A stretch of DNA of 52,202 nucleotides, taken from a virus. The stretch spans positions 1-52,202 of IMG/VR virus record IMGVR_UViG_3300037246_000766. One strand, written 5' to 3'. A program made the position numbers and the translations under genes. The notes under the pieces are model-generated. The model ran no database searches, was not told the DNA's origin, and worked only from the letters and a program-made list of their open reading frames with translations. Below are positions 15,953-23,897 of this stretch, one piece after another; position 1 is the stretch's first letter; each line of letters opens with the position of its first letter.

Positions 15953-16201
15953 TTACGAAGCTCTCGGACGTATGAAGGCCGAGACCTTGTCTTCCTGCTT
16001 CGTGATGGCTGCACGCGTCTTACTGACGGTGCGTTCGGCCTTCCCAAAGAAAGAAGTCGCGGTGCGAAGTGCGGAGCGAGCATCTTTCAGCTCGGTACGT
16101 TCTTCGCGTAGTTGACCTTTCAACTTGCTGAGTTCGGCCTTAGCGAAAGTCTTCTTCGCTTTGACTTCATCAGACGAAAGGATTTTGGACACTTGTCCCA
16201 T
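15953..16201 (-). CDS. Small basic coiled-coil protein
   Basis: An 82-residue, almost entirely helical Lys/Arg-rich protein (KAELSKLKGQLREERTELKD). ATG 16201 is set by AGGAG eight bases upstream; the longer frame to 16294 would run through the terminator stem. Possibly nucleic-acid binding; no family recognised. Confidence 0.6.
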   Translation of the reverse strand: MGQVSKILSSDEVKAKKTFAKAELSKLKGQLREERTELKDARSALRTATSFFGKAERTVSKTRAAITKQEDKVSAFIRPRAS

Positions 16202-16221
16202 TGGTACTCTCCTCTTGATCA

Positions 16222-16279
16222 AAAGAAACACGCTCCCCCTCGCGTCTCTGACGGTAACCATCAGCGCTAGGGGGGAACG
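16222..16279 (-). terminator. Strong intrinsic terminator after the SSB-like gene
   Basis: Arms at 16269-16279 and 16231-16240 form a 9-10 bp GC-rich stem with one mismatch; an inner CTGA/TCAG helix stabilises the loop. On the minus strand the stem is followed by TGTTTCTTTT. It separates the SSB-like gene from the coiled-coil gene. Confidence 0.7.
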
Positions 16280-16371
16280 CGACAATTGGAGCATCCTCTA
16301 CTGCCCGCGAACGACGTAACCTGGGTCCAGGACTCCGTTGACGGGTTGAGCGAGGACTTTCCGCTTGCTAG

Positions 16372-17181
16372 TTAGACGCGGCGCGAACCAGCTGAACGAC
16401 CACCTGTCTTCTTGGCGGTCTTCTTCGCTGTCTTCTTGTTCGTTTTGCGTCCGGTACTCGGCGTTGGAGTCTTCTTCTTCGGAGCGCTTGATGCCGGATC
16501 GGGCTCGACCAGAAGCATCTTCGTTGCTTCATCGCGCCTGCCCCAATGCATCTCTGCGTTCTCGTTCCAACCGACTCCCTTGAACAGAAGTTTCGGGTAA
16601 CTGACGCCATCGTCAAAGCCGATTTCGGTCACGACCTGAACGGGGAGCGTCCCCTTACTCTGCAGTGTGGTAACGAAGCCATCGAAGTTACGCAGCGACG
16701 TTGGTGCCACTTCGATCTTCATGATGGCGTCTTCCTCGTCAACCGAGTCGGCAGCAACTACTGCCAACAGTCGATTGTTTTTGCATGCCTTGCCCTCGCC
16801 TACCTTGGCGGTGCCAAAGACGTCCATCGGACAATCGGAACATGCTTCGTCGTTTTGACGATTCGTGCTGTTGGGAGACGAGACCAGGAGTTTCGGGTTC
16901 TCGTTGTGCGCCCAGCAGTCGGGGGGAGTCGGACTCTTTTCGTCGTAATCCTCTTCCCACCAGAAGTTGGCACTGATCCAACCCAGGATGATGAACTGGA
17001 ATGGTCCGTCCTCCTGGTGACCATCGGGGAACGTGAAGCGCTTGTTCTTCAAGCTGATCTTCTCGCCGCCCGCTTGGCCGATCTTGTCGCTGATCGCCTC
17101 CAGCGCTTTGTCCATCTCTGCCTGCGCATCCGCCGACAGTGCGATGGCTCCATTGCCTTTTTTCGCTAGCTTCTTAGCCAT
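16372..17181 (-). CDS. SSB-like replication protein (phage, Cys-rich)
   Basis: A 269-residue protein: helical N-terminus (residues 1-40), a central domain with KRFTFPDG, WISANFWW, CWAHN, CSDCPMDVFG and GKACKNNRLLAV, and a Lys/Thr-rich tail (KKTAKKTAKKTGG). The aromatic and Cys pattern resembles a widespread phage family found beside polymerase genes and sometimes annotated as single-stranded DNA binding; I cannot confirm an OB fold by eye. ATG 17181 follows GAGGA. The basic tail is unlike acidic SSB tails of bacteria. Confidence 0.5.
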   Translation of the reverse strand: MAKKLAKKGNGAIALSADAQAEMDKALEAISDKIGQAGGEKISLKNKRFTFPDGHQEDGPFQFIILGWISANFWWEEDYDEKSPTPPDCWAHNENPKLLVSSPNSTNRQNDEACSDCPMDVFGTAKVGEGKACKNNRLLAVVAADSVDEEDAIMKIEVAPTSLRNFDGFVTTLQSKGTLPVQVVTEIGFDDGVSYPKLLFKGVGWNENAEMHWGRRDEATKMLLVEPDPASSAPKKKTPTPSTGRKTNKKTAKKTAKKTGGRSAGSRRV

Positions 17182-17192
17182 GTTGAGGTTCC

Positions 17193-17573
17193 TCACAAGT
17201 TACGTAGATTGAGTTTGTGCTTTTCGAATCCTGTAGCACCTGGGATCGGCTTACCACGACGCTCTTCCACTGCCTCGCGCCAAGCCTTAGCTGCTGGCCT
17301 CCGTTCCAACAGGTGGAAGGCTTTGTTCCGCGTGATGTACGCGTAGTACTTGTTCCAGTCGTTGATCTGTGGAACGGTTGTGATGCTGATTGACATCGTT
17401 GCAAACTCACCAGTCACTTTGCTGGTGCCCTCTTTGTTCATCCGCTCCAGAGCCGCCAGCTCTTTCTTGCCGTAAGCGTCTTTCTTTTTTTCGAGTTCAG
17501 TGTTCAAGCGTCGAATCTCTTCGCGCTCCAAATGGAGTTCGTCGGAGATAACTCCGAGTGTTTTTCGTGCCAT
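17193..17573 (-). CDS. Unknown protein paired with the SSB-like gene
   Basis: A 126-residue protein: charged helix at residues 8-45, a central strand region (ATMSISITTVPQI) and a C-terminus with LLERRPAAKAWREAVEERRG and IPG. ATG 17573 has GAGGA eight bases upstream. Only 11 bases separate it from the SSB-like start, so both are likely one transcript and possibly one complex. No function recognised. Confidence 0.6.
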   Translation of the reverse strand: MARKTLGVISDELHLEREEIRRLNTELEKKKDAYGKKELAALERMNKEGTSKVTGEFATMSISITTVPQINDWNKYYAYITRNKAFHLLERRPAAKAWREAVEERRGKPIPGATGFEKHKLNLRNL

Positions 17574-17613
17574 TGATAAGTCCTCACTTATGAAAGGTAA
17601 TTTTATAGGAAAT

Positions 17614-17659
17614 CCCTCTCAGCAGCAATAGGGGGGAGGAGGGATGCGCTGCTGGAGGG
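17614..17659 (-). terminator. Long GC-rich hairpin between ClpP-like gene and next gene
   Basis: Arms 17614-17626 (CCCTCTCAGCAGC) and 17648-17659 (GCTGCTGGAGGG) pair over 12 bp with one bulged T. The minus-strand tail (ATTTCCTATAAAATT) is only moderately U-rich, so it may attenuate or process rather than fully terminate. Confidence 0.5.
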
Positions 17660-17666
17660 TGGGGTA

Positions 17667-18416
17667 TTACCCCTGAAATGGTTCGTACAGTGTGAGTGAT
17701 TCCCAATCACCATCAAAGATCGCGTGTGCGAATCCATAGTGTACAGCCTGCTCTGCCGTAAGAAACGCATCTTCATGCAGTTGCATTTGATTGGTGAGCC
17801 AATCACGTTTCATCTGCTCCCCCCACCCTTTAGCTACACTGTGTTCACGGCCCATTGCTTTGACATAAATATCGAGCATGCGGTTTCGACTTTGAACCCA
17901 CTGCTCATAGAACGTCTCGAACTGTGTGCCGGTACCTTCGAACGATACCGTCCCCTTATGAAACATGTAGCGAGTGCTCTCTGGCATCATCACAAAGTAG
18001 TCAGCTGCGAGAGGGATGAGTGACGACATCGAACGTGCTTCCCCGTAGTTCAGCACGGTGATGGGGCAGGGAGACATCTTGATGGCGTTGTAGATTGCCA
18101 TCCCATGTGTCCAGCTGCCGCCGGGAGTGTTCAAGTGAACGAGGATGGGTGCGTCTTCATCTTCTTGTTGGAGGATGGACATGTTTTTGATGAAGCGGTT
18201 GGTTGTAACGTACTCGATGCCAGGGTCAACTGATGCATCGTGACTGTCGGCTCCTGCACCAACTTGATAGGTATGGTCACCGAGTAAGTAGAGCTGACGT
18301 CCCTCGATGTCAACACTCCACTCATGAAGATTGTGAACGGCGTCTGGAGCGTATGCGTCGTCTTCGCTCTCTTCCGCATCCTCGCAGACGAATTCTGGTC
18401 GTGTGATTTGGTTCAT
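17667..18416 (-). CDS. ClpP-like serine protease
   Basis: A 249-residue member of the ClpP/crotonase fold: NTPGGSWTHG, then EARSMSSLIPLAAD with the nucleophile at S129, H153 in MFHKG, and the TAEQAVHYGFAHAI end typical of ClpP. The N-terminal 30 residues are acidic and extra. In many phages a ClpP-like protein matures the prohead, but those genes lie with the portal; here it sits in an ATGA overlap with the DNA polymerase. Targets could be host or replication proteins. The usual Clp unfoldase is not encoded nearby. Confidence 0.8.
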   Translation of the reverse strand: MNQITRPEFVCEDAEESEDDAYAPDAVHNLHEWSVDIEGRQLYLLGDHTYQVGAGADSHDASVDPGIEYVTTNRFIKNMSILQQEDEDAPILVHLNTPGGSWTHGMAIYNAIKMSPCPITVLNYGEARSMSSLIPLAADYFVMMPESTRYMFHKGTVSFEGTGTQFETFYEQWVQSRNRMLDIYVKAMGREHSVAKGWGEQMKRDWLTNQMQLHEDAFLTAEQAVHYGFAHAIFDGDWESLTLYEPFQG

Positions 18417-20320
18417 GGCTTTACATATTCCTTGCTGATGATGCCTTCACCTGCCATCGGTAAATCGCGGCACCAGTCGGGGGCTATCGCAAACTCCTTC
18501 TCGGCTATTCTCAAACACTTCTCAGCACTCCGCTTGGGGACGCAGAAGATACCTTCATCATGCACGATGTTCACTAGACGGTATTTGTCTGCGATCCGGA
18601 GTAGTTGTTCGCCTACGATGATGCGTGCAAGACACTGCACTACATTCTCTGTGAGCAAACCCCCATAGATCTTGTCTTTCTCGTTGTACTTCCATGCTCT
18701 GCGTGTGTACTCGCCGGTGTCGCCCTGCACCGTCTCTGTCCAGGGACGGAGGTTTGGGTACCGGAGATACATCTCATTCGGTAACCAGATCTTACCTTTC
18801 TCGAAGGTGAGCGGTCCATACTCAATCAACTCCCCTCCCTGCCAGAGAGTTGGTATAAGATTCTGCATGTTAGCCCATTGATCTCGAATCGCTGGGAACT
18901 TTGCTCTGTAAGCTGACACACACTCTTTGGCGCGGCTTAGCTCGATGGGCATCTTTGGACCCATGATGCCTGCGGCCACCGTGTACTGGAACTTCGGCCC
19001 GCCCATCTGGTACCCGAGACCCAGGATGCAGACCTTACCTAGGAATCGTTGGACCTTCGAGACTTGATCCACCGGGATACGGTAGACGTCATGTCCCGCA
19101 AAAAGTTTGTAAGGGTCAGCATTCTTGTCCCCGGCATCAAATCTTCTGAACTGGTCCAAGAGATCGAATTGTCCTGCGAGCCACGCATTGACTCGGGCTT
19201 CGATCTGAGCTGAGTCAATAACGATAAGCACGTAACCTGCTGGAGCGACAATGCAAGCTCGTAGGCGTCCGTCCCTTGGGTAATTTTGTGGGTTGTTCTT
19301 ATCACCACCAGACCATCGGAGTGTATGCGCACCTCCATACTTAAGGAATAGTGGTAGTGCGGGCTCAGCATGAGAGATAAGTCGGGCGCTTCGAGTTTCA
19401 GCCAAATTCGAAGAGGCAGCTTGGCGTGCTCTAACCAAATCACGTACTCTTTGATCTGGGTGCATTTCGAGTTCTTGAAAGGCGAGGTCTGCTTTAGCAA
19501 AAGCGTATGTTGGTTTATGAGTTGTTGTAGATATTTTTTTAGGAGGCTCCACTCCTGCGTCTCGGAGTAGTTGAGCGAACGGTTCCCGCTTCGCCAAAAT
19601 CGACTTCTCGATACCAACCTTCTTAAAAAGCCTTTTCTTGCGGGCGATTTCACGCTTGTGCTCCTGTCGTGCTTTGATGACATCAACTTGGAGGATAGGG
19701 TTCGCGTAGCAGTTGATGGTGTGGTGTATGAGATCGAGTTCGTCCTGGGGGTACTCTTCCAACATCAGTCGGAAGATTCTCCACATCTCTTCAACATCCT
19801 GCGCGCAGTAAGTCCCCAGTTGCTTGAGTAACTCCCTCGGCAGATCTCGGACTCCTTTCGTTGCCCCCAACACGTCCTGTATCTTGCCCCTTCCACCGTA
19901 ATGTCGCGACAGTGTGTCGAGATCGTTGCGAATAGCGTTGCCGTGTAATGGGCGAGCCATCGACAGGGTGCAGTAGTAGTACGCTGGCACATGGCCGTAG
20001 TGGTGGCTAAGAATGAGCCCATCAAAGTTGGCGTTATGGGCAATAACAGCAGTGTCATCCCAGTCAATAGTATCGAGAATGCGAGCAATCGCATCACCGT
20101 GATACCACTTCGCGTGCTTTTGGCGGGACGTTTGGATTGAGACACACTGAGTTTTGAATCTTTCATCACGTACGTACTCCGTCATGGACGTCTTCACCTT
20201 ACGCAGTGAGTAGTCCTGATCGTAGAAGGTCTCGAAGTCGAGTCCTATTGTGCGGCTGGGGATTCTCATATGGCTACTATGCTGTTCAATTTCCCGCCTT
20301 TTGGCTAGGATTCTGTCCAT
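18413..20320 (-). CDS. Family A DNA polymerase with 3'-5' exonuclease
   Basis: Replicative polymerase of 635 aa. Proofreading motifs: ExoI D28-F-E30, ExoII HNANFDG (D100), ExoIII YCAQDVEEMW (D175). Polymerase motif A D369 in IVIDSAQIEARV, motif B around R425/K429/Y437 (LGKVCILGLGYQM), motif C H587-D588-E589. No 5'-3' exonuclease domain, as in T7-type enzymes. ATG 20320 overlaps the preceding gene by 35 bases and has a weak ribosome site; ATG 20269 is the alternative and starts just before the exonuclease domain. All catalytic residues are intact. Confidence 0.93.
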   Translation of the reverse strand: MDRILAKRREIEQHSSHMRIPSRTIGLDFETFYDQDYSLRKVKTSMTEYVRDERFKTQCVSIQTSRQKHAKWYHGDAIARILDTIDWDDTAVIAHNANFDGLILSHHYGHVPAYYYCTLSMARPLHGNAIRNDLDTLSRHYGGRGKIQDVLGATKGVRDLPRELLKQLGTYCAQDVEEMWRIFRLMLEEYPQDELDLIHHTINCYANPILQVDVIKARQEHKREIARKKRLFKKVGIEKSILAKREPFAQLLRDAGVEPPKKISTTTHKPTYAFAKADLAFQELEMHPDQRVRDLVRARQAASSNLAETRSARLISHAEPALPLFLKYGGAHTLRWSGGDKNNPQNYPRDGRLRACIVAPAGYVLIVIDSAQIEARVNAWLAGQFDLLDQFRRFDAGDKNADPYKLFAGHDVYRIPVDQVSKVQRFLGKVCILGLGYQMGGPKFQYTVAAGIMGPKMPIELSRAKECVSAYRAKFPAIRDQWANMQNLIPTLWQGGELIEYGPLTFEKGKIWLPNEMYLRYPNLRPWTETVQGDTGEYTRRAWKYNEKDKIYGGLLTENVVQCLARIIVGEQLLRIADKYRLVNIVHDEGIFCVPKRSAEKCLRIAEKEFAIAPDWCRDLPMAGEGIISKEYVKP

Positions 20321-20492
20321 CTTCTTTGTAGAACGTCTTGGTCCACAGCACTTGGAGCACTGCGCGAAGCTCTTCGCTCTCCGTATTGGGAAGCTTAACT
20401 AGGACAGCATACCCTGCCTCCACTACCCTCGCAGTGGGTAGCTCTTCGAGTTCTTTTATGCGTGCAATTATTTTGTCATCTCGCTCAGTCAT
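20286..20492 (-). CDS. Small helical unknown protein
   Basis: A 68-residue protein: charged helix (DDKIIARIKELEEL), then a second helix (SEELRAVLQVLWTKTFY). It sits immediately upstream of the polymerase and overlaps its start by 35 bases and the previous stop by four. Function unknown. Confidence 0.55.
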   Translation of the reverse strand: MTERDDKIIARIKELEELPTARVVEAGYAVLVKLPNTESEELRAVLQVLWTKTFYKEDGQNPSQKAGN

Positions 20493-20719
20493 CTCTCCAT
20501 CCCCGCGTCTTCATCGAGTAGACCATGCATTATGGCGAGGCGAAACAGTTCTCGGTCATCCATATCAATGATGCCGGGAGTTCCGCTCGTCAAAAGCTCC
20601 TTTAGGTAGCCTGGATCTTTCTGGCATTTCTCCAGCTGGCATGTGATGATTCTCAGCTTCATGCTCAGGGAGATTACCGAGCCTTCGCGCTCTGTGCCTT
20701 TGGACAATTCTGTATGCAT
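20489..20719 (-). CDS. Small unknown protein
   Basis: A 76-residue helical protein (SLSMKLRIITCQLEKCQKD, DDRELFRLAIMHGLLDED). ATG 20719 preferred, with GGTGA seven bases upstream; the frame also allows TTG 20725. Bases 20565-20719 are shared out of frame with the membrane protein upstream. Confidence 0.5.
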   Translation of the reverse strand: MHTELSKGTEREGSVISLSMKLRIITCQLEKCQKDPGYLKELLTSGTPGIIDMDDRELFRLAIMHGLLDEDAGMER

Positions 20720-20801
20720 TTTCAATCACCACTGCGATTCGGAACAGTACCCCTGCTACCAACGCTGTTACGTAAAGTTTCTGAACTATGTTCTTTACCA
20801 T
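20565..20801 (-). CDS. Small membrane protein, overlapping both neighbours
   Basis: A 78-residue frame with one convincing transmembrane helix (residues 4-30) followed by a basic cytoplasmic segment (RIVQRHRARRLG). Its first 80 bases overlap the end of the diphosphohydrolase-like gene, and its last 155 overlap the next small gene, all in different frames. The N-terminal half looks selected as a protein; the C-terminal half looks like run-on sequence. Confidence 0.45.
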   Translation of the reverse strand: MVKNIVQKLYVTALVAGVLFRIAVVIENAYRIVQRHRARRLGNLPEHEAENHHMPAGEMPERSRLPKGAFDERNSRHH

Positions 20802-21471
20802 GTTGTTTTTCCGTAAACCTCCCCGGTGAATTTTCAGGTGGGAACACTTTCAACAAGTGCTTCACCTTCTCCTCTAGTCTGTCGTACATTCCCGCGATGT
20901 CTGGATGGGCTGGAGGCCGATCATCTTTGATGCAACCGACTTCGAAACCGTCAATGAGAATGGCAATGCAAGCGAGTGCATTACCAAGATGTGTAACACG
21001 CGTTGTTGGATCTTCCAGTTCTCCGTTCTCAAACTTTGCAATGTGTCGACGGAGTGCAGCAAGGTATACCGAAGTAAGGATTCCGCCAACTCTCCAGTTG
21101 TAGGCTCCATATTTTAGATGACCCTCCATCAGTGCGAGTGCCCCGTGGGCGACTGCGGTGTGTGGGAAAAGAGATAGATCGATTTTTGTTGTTGCGATTA
21201 GATCTTTTGGATTGGTTGGCTTCAGATCTGCAAGCACTTCCTCCCTCAAAATGAATGCGGGGATGGCATCCATCCCTACGGCCTCCCGCACTGTGTTCTC
21301 TGCATCCCGCAGTGTTTCAATCTGCTTTTGGAACTCAGGGTTCGCGACCACGTCAGCCTCGGTTACTTTATTGAGAGCATTTGAAGCGGCTTGGTTTCTC
21401 CTGTCCTGCTCCTCTGCTTTTAGATCAGCGAGATACTCCTTAAGGGGAATTGTATTTTTACTGTCGCCCAT
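20722..21471 (-). CDS. dATP/dGTP diphosphohydrolase-like protein (DUF5664)
   Basis: A 249-residue protein. Residues 30-75 are helical; residues 85-190 carry the family block: TNPKDLIATTKIDLSLFP, GHLKYGAYNWR, LAALRRHIAKFENGE, and HLGNALACIAILIDG, with the Glu/Asp and His residues expected for MazG-type metal chemistry. The related Pfam entry is named from phage dATP/dGTP diphosphohydrolases (MazZ context), but the domain also occurs widely elsewhere. ATG 21471 has GGAGAAGAG upstream. The last 25 residues look like run-on. Confidence 0.7.
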   Translation of the reverse strand: MGDSKNTIPLKEYLADLKAEEQDRRNQAASNALNKVTEADVVANPEFQKQIETLRDAENTVREAVGMDAIPAFILREEVLADLKPTNPKDLIATTKIDLSLFPHTAVAHGALALMEGHLKYGAYNWRVGGILTSVYLAALRRHIAKFENGELEDPTTRVTHLGNALACIAILIDGFEVGCIKDDRPPAHPDIAGMYDRLEEKVKHLLKVFPPENSPGRFTEKQHGKEHSSETLRNSVGSRGTVPNRSGD

Positions 21472-21688
21472 TCTCTTCTCCAAAGATTGCGTTGATAAGG
21501 GGGGAGTTGTCGTCGGTGCAGTGCAATGAGCGCCCACTTAAGTACGACAGCGCAGCAGAAGACACTGCTCCCAGGCCAATGAGCGTGACGAGTCCTCCTA
21601 CGAATAAGATTGCCATTGCGACTTTGATACTGATGACCACTGCGACGACCATCACAGCGAGAGTGAGCAGGACGTACCGTACCTTCAC
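21458..21688 (-). CDS. Small two-helix membrane protein
   Basis: A 76-residue protein with two close hydrophobic spans (about residues 4-25 and 28-50) and a polar tail with one Cys. GTG 21688 overlaps the preceding stop as GTGA and has GGAGG five bases upstream, so it is preferred to GTG 21703. Function unknown. Confidence 0.6.
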   Translation of the reverse strand: MKVRYVLLTLAVMVVAVVISIKVAMAILFVGGLVTLIGLGAVSSAALSYLSGRSLHCTDDNSPLINAIFGEENGRQ

Positions 21689-21777
21689 TTCTTCCTCCCA
21701 CACTTCGTACAGTAGAAGCGGGGAGGTTTGTTCTTTCGATACCGTGGGCGGAAGTTACATTTGTTCTTGCAACTCAT
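21685..21777 (-). CDS. 30-residue basic zinc-finger micro-protein
   Basis: A very small gene chained by ATGA to the helicase stop and by GTGA to the membrane gene. The peptide is MSCKNKC, a basic Arg/Lys/Pro middle, and a final CTKCGRKK, giving C-x3-C and C-x2-C pairs 20 residues apart. This fits a minimal zinc knuckle that could bind nucleic acid. Perfect start-stop coupling and the spared cysteines support a real gene. Confidence 0.6.
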   Translation of the reverse strand: MSCKNKCNFRPRYRKNKPPRFYCTKCGRKK

Positions 21778-23180
21778 TTGTCTCTCTCCTTCCTCAGAGT
21801 GGCTAGGAAGCTCTCCATGCGCTTGGTCTTGCGTATGAGGTTCCCGTACACACGCTGCTCTACGCGACAGCCCCGCGCTTCGACCAGGATGGTCTCTGTC
21901 TTGTGCTTCTGTCCCCCACGGTAGATACGGTGGATGAACTGCTTGAGGTAGTCGGCCTCATCGAACGGTGAGGAGATGATTGTTGCTCGCCCTCGCGTGA
22001 GTGTGAGTCCGTGCGCTCCCGTCTTAGGATGCATCGCAAGACACTGATACATCCCATCTTGATATTCCTCAATGATCTCTTCTCTTCGCTTGTCAGGAGT
22101 ATTCCCATCCATAACTGCGTAAGAGATTCCTCGCTTGTCGAATTCAAGTTTGAGTTCTTCACGTTGGTGCTTCCAATTGAATGACACGACCGAGTGCTCT
22201 CGTGCCTCCACTAGGTCAGCAATGAGCGCGTAGCGACTACGGTCGATGATTTTGTAGGTTGGGTCACGACGCCTGTCCCTGTCGTCGTCCCCATATGCTG
22301 CTCCGCTTGCAATTTGTAGCAGCTTGCCTCTCAGAACTCCCTCGTTGATAGCGGATACCGAACCCTGTTCTTCGAGGATGATGATTGCTTTCTCCACCAT
22401 CTCATCGTACGCACGCTTGAGCCCGAGTGGCATGTCGAAGTGAACCGTATACATGTGGTTCTTTGGGATGTCCATGCACTCGTCAAAGGCGTGACGTACC
22501 GAGAGCTTCGCAAGCTTTTTAGCGACGGCTGCTTCAGCCATCTCTTTGTCCACCCATTTCCCTCCGTATTTATTACCCTTGTAGTACTCACACACTATGT
22601 TGCGAAACGCAGTGAATGAGGTACCCAAGAGCTTACCGTTGTCCAACAGCATCATCTGATTCCACACATCAAGAACTGTGTTGGAGTTGGGCGTGCCGGT
22701 AAGACCGATACGGATTGGGAAGTGGTGTTTGATTTTTGATATCGCTCGACTGCGTCCACTCGTCCTGTGCTTGAACGCTGTGATCTCATCAATGAGTAGC
22801 GTGGGCTCCTTGCCGAAGCGCTTGAAGAACGATGGCTTCTGCTTGGCGAGCCACTTCACCGCGTCTGTGTTGGTGATGTAGATGTCAGCCTCGATGTTGA
22901 AGGCTTCCTCTCGGTTCTCAGCGCGAGCGATAACGATGGATAGGTTGAGCGGGAGAAATTTTCGTATGTCATCGAACCATGCTGACTTGAGCAGGGTCTT
23001 GGGTGCGATGATAATGAGACACCCTTTTCCTTTCCTCCTACGCCACAACCATACTTCCGCATGGGAGCGTGTCTTCCCTGTGCCTGGATCGGATGTGTCG
23101 TATACGATCTTTCGGCGCTTGCTGAATACTACTGTCTGCTTTTGATGCGACCAGAACGGCGCAATTTTACGTGCTGCCAC
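21774..23180 (-). CDS. SNF2-like SF2 helicase/ATPase
   Basis: A 468-residue DNA-dependent ATPase. Motif I D31-P-G-T-G-K-T, motif II LLIDEITAFKH (DEIT instead of DEAH), motif III GLTGTPNSN, motif V GAHGLTLTRG and motif VI QFIHRIYRGGQKH are in order. It matches the compact phage SNF2-type translocases that accompany VRR-NUC genes. Starts at GTG 23180 with GAGGA six bases upstream and overlaps the previous gene by 14 bases. Confidence 0.9.
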   Translation of the reverse strand: MAARKIAPFWSHQKQTVVFSKRRKIVYDTSDPGTGKTRSHAEVWLWRRRKGKGCLIIIAPKTLLKSAWFDDIRKFLPLNLSIVIARAENREEAFNIEADIYITNTDAVKWLAKQKPSFFKRFGKEPTLLIDEITAFKHRTSGRSRAISKIKHHFPIRIGLTGTPNSNTVLDVWNQMMLLDNGKLLGTSFTAFRNIVCEYYKGNKYGGKWVDKEMAEAAVAKKLAKLSVRHAFDECMDIPKNHMYTVHFDMPLGLKRAYDEMVEKAIIILEEQGSVSAINEGVLRGKLLQIASGAAYGDDDRDRRRDPTYKIIDRSRYALIADLVEAREHSVVSFNWKHQREELKLEFDKRGISYAVMDGNTPDKRREEIIEEYQDGMYQCLAMHPKTGAHGLTLTRGRATIISSPFDEADYLKQFIHRIYRGGQKHKTETILVEARGCRVEQRVYGNLIRKTKRMESFLATLRKERDK

Positions 23181-23391
23181 GGGGGTTCCTCACTGCTTTG
23201 GCTTTACTGCTCGGCGTCGAGCAAGCACATTTTACCACGAGATTTGCTTTGTGGTCTACCATCCAGTAGTTGTGAGTCTGCCCCACGATCTTGACGGGAG
23301 CCCCCACAGAAGGCAGGTAACAGAAGACCCACTTACCCTTTTCCGGACATTGTCCTTTGGGGGCTGAATCGGTCGATTTCTTTCCAGTCAT
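23167..23391 (-). CDS. Small unknown protein with Cys cluster
   Basis: A 74-residue protein: GKWVFCYLPSVGAPVKIVG suggests a small beta domain; KCACST near the end adds cysteines. ATG 23391 has GAGG six bases upstream and lies 59 bases inside the preceding gene. Function unknown; directly before the helicase. Confidence 0.5.
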   Translation of the reverse strand: MTGKKSTDSAPKGQCPEKGKWVFCYLPSVGAPVKIVGQTHNYWMVDHKANLVVKCACSTPSSKAKAVRNPRGST

Positions 23392-23605
23392 TTGCTGCCT
23401 CGATGTACTCCATCATTTCCAATGCCGCAGGCCACTCAGGATGCTTAGTGAGATCTGGAGACCGATCTACCCCTTCTGCCCGCTCGGTGTCCAAGCGAAC
23501 TCGATCTGCATACAGCGTCAAAATTTTGTAGAAATTCTGAACCTCATCCGGGGTGTTCAGGGTCACTATCAGCTCCATCACTTTCGGCTGAGTCTTGTGC
23601 TTCAT
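23333..23605 (-). CDS. Unknown protein
   Basis: A 90-residue protein (ATG 23605) with MELIVTLNTPDEVQNFYKIL and a helical EWPAALEMMEYIEAANDW end, resembling an alpha/beta mini-fold. It overlaps the preceding gene by 62 bases out of frame; ATG 23578 is an alternative start. No family recognised. Confidence 0.5.
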   Translation of the reverse strand: MKHKTQPKVMELIVTLNTPDEVQNFYKILTLYADRVRLDTERAEGVDRSPDLTKHPEWPAALEMMEYIEAANDWKEIDRFSPQRTMSGKG

Positions 23606-23897
23606 CGTTAACATTTCCATCTCCATCTGTGTGTTCCAGTTGCGGCTCGGTGACTTCACTCGGATCAGTGAGCAGTATGGCGACGGGCTCGATCTTCACA
23701 GTTCCCATCTCGATGCCGGGTTGGAAGATCGCAATTGTCATGACACGCTTGCCGGTAGGTACGTATATAGCCGGGATCAGTGTGATCTTGTGACTAATCC
23801 CCACGACGCCCTCGACTATTAACTGAGCGAGTGCAACTTCCTCTGGTTTATACTCAACACCAGGGAGAGGATTGAATTCATCAGGTAGATTGCTCAT
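23544..23897 (-). CDS. Unknown acidic protein
   Basis: A 117-residue protein with a beta-rich core (HKITLIPAIYVPTGKRVMTIAI, GTVKIEPVAILL) and an acidic tail (DSAESDGADSDPEH). The acidic tail lies mostly in the overlap with the next gene. ATG 23897 overlaps the upstream stop. No family recognised. Confidence 0.55.
   Translation of the reverse strand: MSNLPDEFNPLPGVEYKPEEVALAQLIVEGVVGISHKITLIPAIYVPTGKRVMTIAIFQPGIEMGTVKIEPVAILLTDPSEVTEPQLEHTDGDGNVNDEAQDSAESDGADSDPEHPG

Noticed and set aside
16546-17169. A 207-codon plus-strand frame opposite the SSB-like gene
   Set aside because: It is a complementary shadow; the minus-strand gene has the ribosome site, neighbours and family-like motifs.
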